Assembly (NCBI RefSeq): GCF_002734215.1
Contig: NZ_NSEB01000015.1
Coordinates: 62,001 to 126,000 of the forward strand
Direction of reading: 5' to 3'
From: Fredinandcohnia onubensis
Lineage (GTDB): Bacteria; Bacillota; Bacilli; Bacillales; Bacillaceae_L
Length of the DNA stretch: 64,000 nucleotides
Below the pieces are notes generated by a model. The model was not told where the DNA came from. It was given only the letters and a program-made list of their open reading frames with translations, and searched no databases. The translations under genes and the position numbers were made by a program. Below, in pieces: positions 8,334-16,310 of this stretch; position 1 is the stretch's first letter, and each line of letters opens with the position of its first letter.

Positions 8334-9437
8334 ATGAAAAAGCATGAACTAGATACACCGAGCTTATTAATTGATCGAGAAATTATGATGGATAACATTA
8401 ATAGAATGCAAACACGTGCTAATCAATATGGTGTTCATCTTCGTCCACATACGAAAACGCATAAAATGCCTGCGCTAGCTAAATTACAGGTACAGGCAGG
8501 TGCAAATGGTATTACGGTAGCGAAGGTCGGCGAAGCAGAAGTCATGGCTGAACACGGGCTGAATGATATTTTTATTGCAAACGAAATCGTGGGAGAGGTC
8601 AAATTAAATCGCATCAAAAAGCTTGCTGAAACAATTGATATTTCATTTGGTGTCGACAGCATCGAACAATGTGAAATGATTGAGAAAGTCTTTAGTGGTA
8701 GTCAAAAGCAAGCGCAAGTTCTGATCGAGATTGAAGTAGGTGAAAACCGATCAGGCGTTATCGAAGAAAGCGATTATACAAGTTTAGTAGAATATATTAA
8801 AAATTGCGCGCATGTGAATTTAAAAGGAATCTTTTCTCACGATGGCCATACATACAAAGCCAAAGACCTTGAAGAATGTCGTCGCCTGTATAATGAAGCC
8901 CAAAAACGCACCCTTCATTTTGCTTGTTTAGCTGAAGAATTAGGCTGCAAACTTGAAACCGTTAGCATTGGATCGACTCCACCGCTCATGCATGATTTTG
9001 GAGTAATGGAGGGAATAACTGAACTTCGTATTGGAACTTATATCCTCATGGATGTTTCACAAGGAAATGCAATTGGTTCTTACTCTAGATGTGCGGCTTC
9101 TGTCCTTACAACCGTTATAAGCAAACCAACAAATGAACGCGTCATAACAGATGTCGGTGCAAAAGGGCTCACCATGCAGTCGCGAAGTGAAGGAATATGT
9201 GCAACGACTGGAATAGGTTACATCAAGAACTATGGCGTTCATATTGACCAGCTTTATGATGAGCATGCAATCATCTATAATGAAGAATTTAGAAATCAAG
9301 TTGCAATTGGAGAAACACTAGAAGTCATACCAAACCATATATGCCCAGTATGCAACCTCTATGACCACGCCTACCTAATCTCTGGAGACGAGGTCGTAGA
9401 CCAAATCCCAATCCTCTGCAGAGGAAAACTGCAATAA
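8334..9437 (+). CDS. D-threonine aldolase / D-serine dehydratase family enzyme
   Basis: A fold-type III PLP enzyme of about 367 residues (alanine racemase N-terminal barrel plus DSD1-like C-terminal domain). The PLP lysine is in RPHTKTHKMP (about residue 42). The C-terminal NHICPVCNLYDHAYL carries the His and Cys that bind the divalent metal in D-threonine aldolase and D-serine dehydratase. Family members cleave D-threonine, D-3-hydroxyaspartate or similar amino acids. ATG 8334 follows GAGGAG by eight bases. It is the last gene of the regulator-RidA-PLP run. Confidence 0.88.
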   Translation: MKKHELDTPSLLIDREIMMDNINRMQTRANQYGVHLRPHTKTHKMPALAKLQVQAGANGITVAKVGEAEVMAEHGLNDIFIANEIVGEVKLNRIKKLAETIDISFGVDSIEQCEMIEKVFSGSQKQAQVLIEIEVGENRSGVIEESDYTSLVEYIKNCAHVNLKGIFSHDGHTYKAKDLEECRRLYNEAQKRTLHFACLAEELGCKLETVSIGSTPPLMHDFGVMEGITELRIGTYILMDVSQGNAIGSYSRCAASVLTTVISKPTNERVITDVGAKGLTMQSRSEGICATTGIGYIKNYGVHIDQLYDEHAIIYNEEFRNQVAIGETLEVIPNHICPVCNLYDHAYLISGDEVVDQIPILCRGKLQ

Positions 9438-9439
9438 CC

Positions 9440-9535
9440 GGGTCACAGGCCTCACGTTCCACCACTGGGTCACAGGGACAGGTCCCGCGTCCCACCAATA
9501 TTTTCCTGTGACTGTGGACCTGTGAACTGTGCCAC
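9440..9535. repeat. GGGACA-family repeat copy 3
   Basis: It contains GGGACAGGTCCCGCGTCCCACC plus two degenerate flanking arms (GGGTCACAGG and CCTGTGAACTGTG). It lies between the aldolase stop and the bidirectional terminator. Confidence 0.8.
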
Positions 9536-9572
9536 AAAAAAGCACCCAACGAAATTTCGTTGGGTGCTCATT
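9535..9572. terminator. Bidirectional terminator between convergent genes
   Basis: A perfect 28-base palindrome (9541-9568) has an A-run on its left, giving a strong T-run for the minus strand, and a weaker TTTATT on the right. It serves the CAP gene and the aldolase operon. Confidence 0.9.
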
Positions 9573-9609
9573 TATTATAAGGAAGAAAAGCATAGCTTGC
9601 TAAACGAGT

Positions 9610-10335
9610 TTATTTACCAATAAACATTTGTGTCCAATAATTGCCTTCTGCGTGACCTACTCCAATATGAGTGAAGTTTGAGCTTAAGATATTCTTACGA
9701 TGGCCTTCACTGTTCATCCATGCATTTACAACCTCTTGTGGTGAACGTTGACCCATTGCAATATTTTCACCAGCTGCACGATATTGAACACCGAATTGCT
9801 TCATCATATCAAATGGTGATCCGTAAGTTGGGCTTGTATGTGAGAAGTAACCTTTATTCTTCATATCTGTAGATTTGATTCTCGCAACTTCACTTAATTT
9901 TAAATCAATTTTTAGTGGCTGCAAGCCATATTTTGCACGTTCATTATTTGTTAGTTTTACAACTTCTTGCTCAAACTGACTTAATGAATAAGCAGCTTGG
10001 TTCTCAGTTTCTTTTGGCTGTTCTGATGGCTGCTGTTGTACAGGTTGTTGAACAACAGGTTTTTCCTGAACAGGTTCTTCAGCTTTGGGTTGAGTTGGCT
10101 CCTTAGTTGGTTGTGTAGGTGCCTCCACTTTAGGTTGAGTTTGAGAGTACCCAGAATAGTATTTTTTAAGTAAGTTTTGAATTAGGTCATTCCAATTAGT
10201 AGAGTTGTTAACAGATACAACATAACGACCTTCATATACACTTTTTGAATCACTTACTTGCTCCGCGGAACTAGCTAATGGCCCAGTGACTAATAGTGCA
10301 CCTGCCACTACTAATGATAATACAGTTTTCTTCAT
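9610..10335 (-). CDS. Secreted CAP/SCP-domain protein (YkwD-like)
   Basis: A secreted protein of about 241 residues. A signal peptide (MKKTVLSLVVAGALLV, cleaved after about ASSAEQ) is followed by a low-complexity Pro/Gln/Glu linker (about residues 62-115) and a C-terminal CAP domain with LTNNERAKYGL, GYFSHTSPTYGSP, AGENIAMG and HRKNILSSNF. CAP proteins of this type occur on spores and cell surfaces; biochemical function is unclear. ATG 10335 has AGAGGAGG eight bases upstream. Confidence 0.9.
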   Translation of the reverse strand: MKKTVLSLVVAGALLVTGPLASSAEQVSDSKSVYEGRYVVSVNNSTNWNDLIQNLLKKYYSGYSQTQPKVEAPTQPTKEPTQPKAEEPVQEKPVVQQPVQQQPSEQPKETENQAAYSLSQFEQEVVKLTNNERAKYGLQPLKIDLKLSEVARIKSTDMKNKGYFSHTSPTYGSPFDMMKQFGVQYRAAGENIAMGQRSPQEVVNAWMNSEGHRKNILSSNFTHIGVGHAEGNYWTQMFIGK

Positions 10336-10714
10336 ATTCAGTCCTCCTCTTGTTTGTACCAAGATACATCCCAATCATAGCATGTGAATTCTGTAATATT
10401 TGAGGAAGACTTTTCCTTCATTCGATAACTTAAAACTTTTCTACTATATTAAACTCAAACAATCATTGAAAATTAATAGATTGGTCTAATTGAATCTCAT
10501 ATCTAGTATTTGTATAACTCTGGTAATGAAGGTAGAAAATACTAGAATAAGACTATTGACAGGAATGAAAAAAGCCACGTATTATGACGTAAATTACTAT
10601 TAAATAACAAATGTAACGGAACATAGGATTATGCGTCGCCCAAAGTGGGTCAAGGGGACAGGTCCCGCGTCCCACCACATTCTGGAAATTGGGTCAAGGG
10701 ACCTCCCGTGATTG
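10336..10714. other. Intergenic region, CAP promoter side and repeat 4
   Basis: The first 300 bases hold the CAP gene's upstream AT-rich sequence with no gene or clear element. Repeat copy 4 fills the last 70 bases. Confidence 0.5.
10645..10710. repeat. GGGACA-family repeat copy 4
   Basis: GTGGGTCAAGGGGACAGGTC and a complementary CCCGCGTCCCACC, with a second partial arm GGGTCAAGGGACCTCCC. It lies a few bases past the stop codon of the SGNH gene. Confidence 0.85.
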
Positions 10715-11488
10715 CTAAAATAGTTCAGACATTATTTTTTCTGCGATTAGCTTATATTGCTCGGCCTTAAAGTGAATTCCGTCTTTAAGATTATCTTCAA
10801 TCGGGATTTCAGAACCATTAATATAATGAATATTTTCTTCTTCTGTTAAGGATTTTATTGCATTTGTATAGTGTACTTGATTTATATTTGCATTATTTTT
10901 TTTACTAGTAATTGTAGTTGGTGAGCTGATAACCACTTCGATTCCTTTTTCTTGAAGCTTTCGAAGTAAATGTTGATTATTTTCTTTATATTGATCGACA
11001 GGGACAGGGAGAGAATGAGGACTGTATTTTAAATGACCTCTTGCATCGTTTATCCCAAACATCAAAATGACTAGATCGGGATGATAGCTAAATACTTCCT
11101 TCTCAATATTCTCAAGTGCCTGAATAGATGTCCAGCCGGGATGACCTCTATTAATAACTTTTATATGACGATAGCCAAACTTTTGCCTAAGTTCAAATTC
11201 TAAAATTTTTGGATAAGGGTTCTTTACTTGAGTTACTCTTCCTGTATCAGAATCTCGTTCATACCCCCATGTAATTGAATCACCATACGCAACAATAGTC
11301 ACAGCTTGTCTATTGTTAAGCTTTTGAATTACTGAAGAATCGTAGACTGATGTAGATTCTTGAATTGTTGCTTTACTTTCCTGAGGTAAAATGAAGGTTT
11401 CAATTGTCCCGTTAACCCCAACGAACAACAACACACAAATCACTATAGAAATAAAATACGAAAGCTGTATAATGGGGCGATTCTTCAT
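10715..11488 (-). CDS. Membrane-anchored/secreted SGNH (GDSL) hydrolase
   Basis: A protein of about 257 residues with one N-terminal hydrophobic segment (residues 8-26, signal anchor or signal peptide) and an SGNH esterase domain. Block I is VAYGDSITWG, block III is MFGINDARG, and the catalytic Asp/His pair is in KDGIHFK near the end. Likely an extracytoplasmic esterase or acetylhydrolase acting on cell-wall or other polysaccharide; the substrate is unknown. ATG 11488 follows AAGGAG. A longer upstream open frame merely runs into repeat sequence and is not used. Confidence 0.87.
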   Translation of the reverse strand: MKNRPIIQLSYFISIVICVLLFVGVNGTIETFILPQESKATIQESTSVYDSSVIQKLNNRQAVTIVAYGDSITWGYERDSDTGRVTQVKNPYPKILEFELRQKFGYRHIKVINRGHPGWTSIQALENIEKEVFSYHPDLVILMFGINDARGHLKYSPHSLPVPVDQYKENNQHLLRKLQEKGIEVVISSPTTITSKKNNANINQVHYTNAIKSLTEEENIHYINGSEIPIEDNLKDGIHFKAEQYKLIAEKIMSELF

Positions 11489-11505
11489 ATCATTCTCCTT
11501 CTCTG

Positions 11506-11600
11506 AGGGACACGGGACAGGTCCCGCGTCCCACCATTTTTTCACAAAAGGGGCGGTAATAATCTTCTTTTTGGGACAGTGAACCTGTCCCTCTGTCCCA
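11506..11600. repeat. GGGACA-family repeat copy 5
   Basis: Two arms (GGGACACGGGACAGGTCCC with CCCACCATTTTTTCACAAA, then GGGACAGTGAACCTGTCCC) flank a 30-base spacer. It lies directly upstream of the SGNH ribosome site, so not every copy is at a gene end. Confidence 0.85.
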
Positions 11601-11704
11601 TGGATATATACTAATGAAAAAAGTAATGCCTTATAGGCTTATTATTATTTTAACAAACACAATTCAGTGCTACAAAAAGATAATTGTAATCTATACAATT
11701 CTTT

Positions 11705-11905
11705 TTACCATCGGCGGTTATCGGTCTTTTGGTCATTTATTTTTTAAAAGATGTTACTATATTAACAGGAACTCATGGTATACCAGAATTCATTTCAGTT
11801 GCTGTAGTTGCCATGCTTCATTTTTGGAAGAGAATTATGTTCCTTTCAATTGCGGGTGGAACAATCGTATACATGGTTTTGGTTCAAATCGTATTTAAGG
11901 GACGC
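11705..11905 (+). pseudogene. Remnant of azlD-type branched-chain amino acid exporter subunit
   Basis: This frame encodes [17 protein letters not shown], then [20 protein letters not shown] and [17 protein letters not shown], the C-terminal two thirds of an AzlD-family protein. The reading frame is closed by a stop at 11687-11689, and no matching N-terminal third or azlC gene is present. Downstream the frame runs into repeat 6. It is best read as a truncated, decaying gene flanked on both sides by GGGACA repeats. Confidence 0.7.
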
Positions 11906-11977
11906 GAGGTATCGCGTCCCATTAATTTTGTTACATATTCATTTCTGGGACAAGGGACCTGTCCCTCTGTCCCATTA
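11899..11977. repeat. GGGACA-family repeat copy 6 (two pieces)
   Basis: A short palindrome GGGACGCGAGGTATCGCGTC at 11899-11920 is followed by the full element GGGACAAGGGACCTGTCCC at 11946-11977. The right edge includes the CBS-protein stop codon on the minus strand. Confidence 0.8.
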
Positions 11978-12409
11978 TTGTTGAGGTGCGGATGGGGTTG
12001 AGATGTTTTGTAATGCTTGTTCGGCCTCGTTTGCGTATTGATTTTGTACGGCTAAATCGCCTAAGGCAACCATTCCTGTTACTTGCCCATTTTCAACGAC
12101 TGGTAAGCGGCGAATTTGTTGCTGAGCCATTAAATTTGCTGCCTCATGTACATCCATGTCAGGAGTACCTTGAACAATTTTCTGAGCAGTCATAACTTGA
12201 GAAACGGGCGTTTGTGCACTTTCACCTTGTGCAGTCGTACGCAGGGTAATATCACGGTCAGTAACAATTCCGACCATTTGTCCGTTGTTATTTACTACTG
12301 GAACAGACCCGATATTGTGTTGGCTCATTAAAGCAGCAGCTTCTTGGACCGACTGTGTTTCGTTAATTGTAACAACATTTGATGTCATGATTTCTCTTAA
12401 TTGAGCCAT
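11975..12409 (-). CDS. Two-CBS-domain protein
   Basis: A 144-residue cytosolic protein made almost entirely of a CBS pair: domain 1 about residues 1-60 ([30 protein letters not shown]) and domain 2 about 68-125 ([20 protein letters not shown]). CBS pairs bind adenosyl nucleotides and act as energy or redox sensors; stand-alone forms like this are common in Bacillus and of unknown target. ATG 12409 has GGAGG nine bases upstream. The stop codon is shared with a repeat edge that supplies its terminator. Confidence 0.9.
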   Translation of the reverse strand: MAQLREIMTSNVVTINETQSVQEAAALMSQHNIGSVPVVNNNGQMVGIVTDRDITLRTTAQGESAQTPVSQVMTAQKIVQGTPDMDVHEAANLMAQQQIRRLPVVENGQVTGMVALGDLAVQNQYANEAEQALQNISTPSAPQQ

Positions 12410-12478
12410 TTCAATTACCTCCAAATATTTCTTTATTGTTGAAAATATTCTTTTGACGGCGGTTGTATAGGGATGAAT

Positions 12479-12520
12479 AAAAGGCATGATTCAAGTCGAA
12501 AATCGAATCCATGCCCTTTT
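12479..12520 (-). terminator. Terminator after the small Asn-rich gene
   Basis: On the minus strand AAAAGGGCATGGATTC pairs with GAATCATGCCTTTT across a 12-base loop; the hairpin is symmetrical enough to work in both directions. Confidence 0.75.
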
Positions 12521-12545
12521 GTTTGTTGTTATATTTATGTACTAC

Positions 12546-12704
12546 TTAGCGATTATTTTTTCCTTGTTGTTGATTCTGGTTATTATCGTTATCGCCTGTA
12601 ATGTTGTCAACAACATTTTCAATCGTCTGCCCAACTCTATTCATAAAACCATCATTATTGTCACGATTCTGATTGTTATTTTGTCGATTGTTTTGATTGT
12701 CCAT
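12546..12704 (-). CDS. Small Asn/Gln-rich hydrophilic protein
   Basis: A 52-residue protein rich in Asn, Asp and Gln, with a short non-repetitive middle (GFMNRVGQTIENVVDNITG). The very strong GGAGGTGATAAA site immediately before ATG 12704 and flanking terminators support a real gene. The composition resembles small Bacillus sporulation- or spore-associated proteins, but I do not recognise a family. Confidence 0.7.
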   Translation of the reverse strand: MDNQNNRQNNNQNRDNNDGFMNRVGQTIENVVDNITGDNDNNQNQQQGKNNR

Positions 12705-12782
12705 TTTATCACCTCCAAATTTAGATTGTGTACAATTGAAGATTATATACACCTTTTGAATGTAGAACATCTCAAGAGATAG

Positions 12783-12820
12783 AAAAAACGTTAATCCAAG
12801 AAAGGATCAACGCTTTTTAG
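12783..12820 (-). terminator. Terminator after the MutS2-like gene
   Basis: AAAAGCGTTGATCC pairs with GGATTAACGTTTTT across a 6-base loop with one mismatch, followed by a T-run on the minus strand. Confidence 0.8.
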
Positions 12821-12827
12821 TTCATGA

Positions 12828-14768
12828 TTACTCATCTTCCTCTAACCATTTGTCTTCTACGAATTTGCGGTTCATGTCTTTTTTTATTTTTCGATATTCT
12901 TTACTTTTGAAGATGATGTCAAAATCGTAGTCAGAAGGGTAGAGCTCTGCTGCCGCAATCTTTAACTCAATTCTCTTATAATTAACAATTCGTTTTTCCC
13001 CTTTGATTTGCACAATATAATCTCCACGGTCATTTGGTCCTTTGTACACTATGCCGGTTTCACCTGTTGCAACAAGAAGGACGTTATCACCTTGATTGTA
13101 GTCCGTGACCTTAGGTGCAAGTGGCTCTTGTTTTCTTTTTTTAACGTTGCTTCGAGCATACTTATTTACAATGATTTGCTTTTGATAGGCAGGTGATTGT
13201 ATTGTGTCGTCTGCAATGTTTAGATGATAATCTTTATCCTGTTGATATGCTTTCTTATGGGCACGTTCGATAAGTGTTGGGTGCATCCCAAGTTTAGCAG
13301 CTATATCAAACGCTTGGCTTTGCCCACTCTTCCCAAGTAAAAGCCTGTACGTTGGTTGCAGTGTTTGGATATCGAACTCCATGGAACCATTTAAAAAACC
13401 TTCCGTTTCATCAGCAAATCGCTTCATTTCACTATAATGGGTAGTCGCAAATAATGTAGCCCCTTTTTCAAATAGTTGCTCTAAAATAACGATGGCGAGG
13501 GCCATTCCCTCCCTTGGGTCAGTGCCGGAACCAAGTTCATCAATTAATACAAGTGACGAATCATTAGTGGTTTTTAAAATTTCAATAATATTGACCATTC
13601 GCGAGCTAAACGTACTTAAGTTTTGCTCAATGCTTTGGCCATCTCCAACATCGACGAAGATATGTTGGAAGATGGCAATTTCACTCCCTTTTTTGGCCGG
13701 AATAGGGAGGCCAGATTGTGCCATCAATGTGAGCAGTCCAACTGTTTTTAATGTAACTGTTTTTCCTCCTGTATTCGGGCCAGTAATGACAAGAGCTCGT
13801 TCTTGTTCTCCGATTGGAACCGTGAGCGGAATGGCATTTTGTCCAAGCATCGGATGACGTGCCTCTTTTAGATGGATCCTGAACTCATCATTGATTGTCG
13901 GAATGTTTGCTTGGATCTTTTGACTGTACTTAGCTTTGGCGAAAAGTACATCATAATGATGCATGGTCTCTATGGCAACCTGGATCACATGTTCATATGA
14001 GAGAAACAACTGAGTGAGTTCATATAAAATACGCTCTACCTCAGTTTCTTCTGCAATTTTAATGAGCTCAATATCTTCCTGAAGCGTGCTTAATTCAACA
14101 GGTTCGATAAAAAGGGTAGAGCCCGAAGCTGAAGTATCTAATACTGCTCCTTGAATTTTCTTCCTAAATTCCTTTTTTACCGCTAGCACATAACGACCTG
14201 ATCGTTCTGAAACATTCGTTTCCTGCAAGTAAGGAGAAATTCTTCCACTTTTCACTAATGACTGTGCTTTTTCTTTTAATTTTTCCTGCTGAGTGGCGAG
14301 GTGTCTTCGCAGGTAGTTAAGATCACTTGATGCATAATCATCTACTTGGCCATTGCGCAAACAGCGACTAATTTCTGCTTCTAGTTCTGATACATCTCCA
14401 ATGGATGCAGCGTACATGCTTACCATTGGACCGGCATATTCCTTATCTTTCATAAATTGCTTTAACTTTTGACAGTGGTCTAGGAATGAGACAATCCGAG
14501 TGAATTGGTCTACTTTTATAGCGATTCCTTTTTTGGCTTGCTCAATATAATGCTCGATTTGATCCAAAGAGTGTATCGGAACACTCCCACTGATTGCAAG
14601 GATGTTCATTGCTTCTGAAATTTCATGTAAAGAATGCTCGATTTTCTTTTTGTTTTGTGTAGGTCTTAAAGAAAGTAATGATTCTTTTCCTCGATTTGTT
14701 CTTGCGAATTGTGCGATCTCATTCAAAATTTGATAATAACCTAATGCTTCCATAGTTTGACGATTCAA
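12828..14768 (-). CDS. MutS2-like ATPase lacking the Smr domain
   Basis: A protein of 646 residues of the MutS/MutS2 ATPase group. The N-terminal core (about 1-300) is followed by the Walker A motif ITGPNTGGKTVTLKTVG (about 325-341) and Walker B LVLIDELGSGTDPREG (about 404-419). Canonical MutS2 is about 785 residues with a C-terminal Smr nuclease domain; here the protein ends about 80 residues after a KOW-like stretch with an acidic tail. It is therefore a shorter paralogue, perhaps acting on ribosomes or recombination intermediates without nicking. The TTG at 14768 is the start, with AAGGAGG eight bases upstream; the open frame continues upstream through leader hairpins and is not coding. 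Confidence 0.85.
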   Translation of the reverse strand: MNRQTMEALGYYQILNEIAQFARTNRGKESLLSLRPTQNKKKIEHSLHEISEAMNILAISGSVPIHSLDQIEHYIEQAKKGIAIKVDQFTRIVSFLDHCQKLKQFMKDKEYAGPMVSMYAASIGDVSELEAEISRCLRNGQVDDYASSDLNYLRRHLATQQEKLKEKAQSLVKSGRISPYLQETNVSERSGRYVLAVKKEFRKKIQGAVLDTSASGSTLFIEPVELSTLQEDIELIKIAEETEVERILYELTQLFLSYEHVIQVAIETMHHYDVLFAKAKYSQKIQANIPTINDEFRIHLKEARHPMLGQNAIPLTVPIGEQERALVITGPNTGGKTVTLKTVGLLTLMAQSGLPIPAKKGSEIAIFQHIFVDVGDGQSIEQNLSTFSSRMVNIIEILKTTNDSSLVLIDELGSGTDPREGMALAIVILEQLFEKGATLFATTHYSEMKRFADETEGFLNGSMEFDIQTLQPTYRLLLGKSGQSQAFDIAAKLGMHPTLIERAHKKAYQQDKDYHLNIADDTIQSPAYQKQIIVNKYARSNVKKRKQEPLAPKVTDYNQGDNVLLVATGETGIVYKGPNDRGDYIVQIKGEKRIVNYKRIELKIAAAELYPSDYDFDIIFKSKEYRKIKKDMNRKFVEDKWLEEDE

Positions 14769-14828
14769 TGGTAAATCCTCCTTTTTATAAAAAACATAGT
14801 TCGTGAGGAATTGTTCACGGGCTAAATC

Positions 14829-14864
14829 AAAAAAGCCGTCATGAACAAATCGCTCATGACGGCT
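14829..14864 (-). terminator. Intrinsic terminator within the leader of the MutS2-like gene
   Basis: On the minus strand a perfect 11-bp stem (14854-14864 with 14834-14844), 9-base loop and six T residues lie about 60 bases before the start codon. Located 5' of the gene, it should act as an attenuator or end a separate leader RNA. Confidence 0.7.
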
Positions 14865-15070
14865 GAAGATAGACCTAGGCATATTATAGTCATTGGTGTT
14901 TTTTAGACACAAAAAAACCATGACAAACATGCCATAGCAAGATCCATTTTTCATAGCTATGATGCGTGTTCTTAACTTTCCAAAAGAAGCCATAGTGAAA
15001 TAAACATAGCCTTGCTACGTTTTTTTGCTTCTTCCAGCTATCCAATTATGGATTAGTTAAGAACCACCGA
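14865..15070 (-). ncRNA. Candidate structured leader RNA of the MutS2-like gene
   Basis: On the minus strand a perfect 10-bp dyad (15055-15064 with 14968-14977) encloses a local hairpin (ATCCATAATTGGAT) and a second stem (GAAGAAGC with GCTTCTTT). Next come a CATAGC/GCTATG hairpin and a T-run near 14910, then the terminator at 14829-14864. I do not match it to a known riboswitch. The block could be a regulatory leader or a small RNA. Confidence 0.4.
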
Positions 15071-15157
15071 TAACATAAACTCATACCCCTTTATTTTAAG
15101 GCATTTTTTTACTTACACTTCCTTTATAACCTATGCCCGTATGCGAAGTCAAGTGTC

Positions 15158-15196
15158 TGGGACAGAGGGACAGGTCCCGCGTCCCACCTTTTTTTC
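15158..15196. repeat. GGGACA-family repeat copy 7
   Basis: TGGGACAGAGGGACAGGTCC followed by CGCGTCCCACC, a T-run and CACAAA. It is not next to a stop codon. Confidence 0.85.
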
Positions 15197-15379
15197 ACAA
15201 AAAATAAGACTGAGGACTTAGTAGATAATTAGGCTCTAGCAGGTTAAATGTATCCACATCATTTTATATGATGGAAGAAATTAAGAATTTCTTAAGAAAA
15301 CGATTAAGCTCTTCTTAAGATTTCGTATGTATATTGGAATTAATAAGGTAGCTTTTGATAAATAAAGGGGAGAATCATT

Positions 15380-15949
15380 TTGAGAGATAAGAAGGTATAT
15401 ATTCTTTTAACAGATACGGGGACAGTATTTACAAGATTGATAAAGCTATATACGAAAAAACCATATAATCATGCTTCGATTTCCTTCGATGCTGAATTGT
15501 CTGAGGTATATAGTTTTGGTAGAAAGACTGCTAGAAATCCATTTATTGGAGGATTTGTAAGAGAGGATATAAAAAAAGGATTATTTAATCAAGCTGATTG
15601 TGTTATCTATTCTTTTACAGTCACAGAGGCTGAAATCCAAAAGATGAGACGATATATTAGCGAAATTGAAGCACAAAAGGAATCTTATCGCTATAACTTT
15701 TTGGGGTTATTTGGAGTTGTGTTCAATAGACCACTGAAAAGAAAGAGGGCTTTTTTCTGTTCTCAGTTTGTAGCATCTGTACTAAATGAATGTACCAGCA
15801 TTGATTTTGGAAAACCAGCTTCACTTATTGAACCAAATGACTTAATGGCTATTTCGTTACTACGATTGAAATATGAGGGGAAGTTAGCTCATTATCCTAC
15901 TAAAAATATAGAGAAAAAATCAGTTCCTTTTCGTATTATCCCAGTTTAA
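15380..15949 (+). CDS. NlpC/P60-like (YiiX-type permuted papain-fold) protein
   Basis: A 189-residue protein. A catalytic-type His in PYNHASISF (about residue 31) comes before the catalytic-type Cys in RAFFCSQFVASVL (about 131); this circularly permuted order is typical of YiiX/YebB-like NlpC/P60 relatives. It has no signal peptide. Members hydrolyse or transfer amide or acyl bonds, and the substrate here is unknown. The TTG start at 15380 has AAAGGGGAGA upstream. It stands alone, in a different direction from the MutS2-like gene. Confidence 0.7.
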   Translation: MRDKKVYILLTDTGTVFTRLIKLYTKKPYNHASISFDAELSEVYSFGRKTARNPFIGGFVREDIKKGLFNQADCVIYSFTVTEAEIQKMRRYISEIEAQKESYRYNFLGLFGVVFNRPLKRKRAFFCSQFVASVLNECTSIDFGKPASLIEPNDLMAISLLRLKYEGKLAHYPTKNIEKKSVPFRIIPV

Positions 15950-16054
15950 GTGAAATATTCTTGCTTTTGACATGACATCCCCCAAAAAGTAATTGTATTT
16001 AAAATGCGATTTTGTTATGATGATATCGATTATAAAGAAATGGAGGTTTTCCTT

Positions 16055-16099
16055 GTGACAGCATCAATCAGATTACGTTTCCCACTTTTCACTCGTTAA
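16055..16099 (+). CDS. 14-codon leader peptide MTASIRLRFPLFTR
   Basis: GTG at 16055 with GGAGG eight bases upstream opens a 14-codon frame ending in TAA. It begins MTASIRLR, nearly the same as the macrolide-sensing leader peptide MTASMRLR upstream of mef(A)-type efflux genes, where drug-bound ribosomes stall at the Arg-Leu-Arg motif. It precedes hairpins and a terminator ahead of an MFS efflux gene. The peptide most likely senses ribosome-targeting antibiotics. It is too short to be found by length-based gene callers. Confidence 0.75.
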   Translation: MTASIRLRFPLFTR

Positions 16100-16185
16100 T
16101 TTAATACGTTTGAAGCTCTGCCTACGTTCAGAGCAACGGGATTGATCTGTCATTTTTTAAGAAAACCTATATTTTACGGTTATCT

Positions 16186-16216
16186 AAAAGAGGGGACGAG
16201 GATTCCCTCTTTTTTG
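16186..16216 (+). terminator. Leader terminator before the MFS gene
   Basis: A perfect 9-bp stem (AAAAGAGGG with CCCTCTTTT), 10-base loop and T-run end the leader about 95 bases before the MFS start. Confidence 0.85.
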
Positions 16217-16310
16217 TTGTCTAAAAAAGTATCTGTGACATAAGTGACACGAAGTATGTGAATGTAGGTGAAGCGTTCAATAAATCTGAATAGAAATGAG
16301 TTGTTAGTAA

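Larger units (their letters stand above)
16040..16216 (+). promoter_or_regulatory. Antibiotic-responsive transcription attenuator of the MFS gene
   Basis: The leader ribosome site and first codons (16044-16068) can pair, with two bulges, with 16141-16168. The first of these helices runs straight into six T residues (16153-16158). A separate hairpin (GCTCTG with CAGAGC, 16115-16134) lies between, and a strong terminator follows at 16186-16216. A ribosome stalled at the RLR codons would cover the 5' arm and change the fold. The logic matches known leader-peptide attenuators of mef, msr and vml-type genes; exact alternatives need RNA folding. Confidence 0.65.

Noticed and set aside
11489-11545. 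N-terminal extension of the SGNH hydrolase frame
   Set aside because: It only reads through GGGACA repeat sequence; the ATG at 11488 has its own ribosome site and begins the signal segment.
11614-11898. Plus-strand frame beginning MKKVMPYRL
   Set aside because: The real homology (AzlD) is in a different frame from 11705 on; this frame shows only coincidental hydrophobic residues and a frameshifted copy.
14769-14993. In-frame upstream extension of the MutS2-like gene by 75 codons
   Set aside because: The extension runs through a terminator hairpin and leader, and the TTG at 14768 has an ideal AAGGAGG site; related proteins start there.
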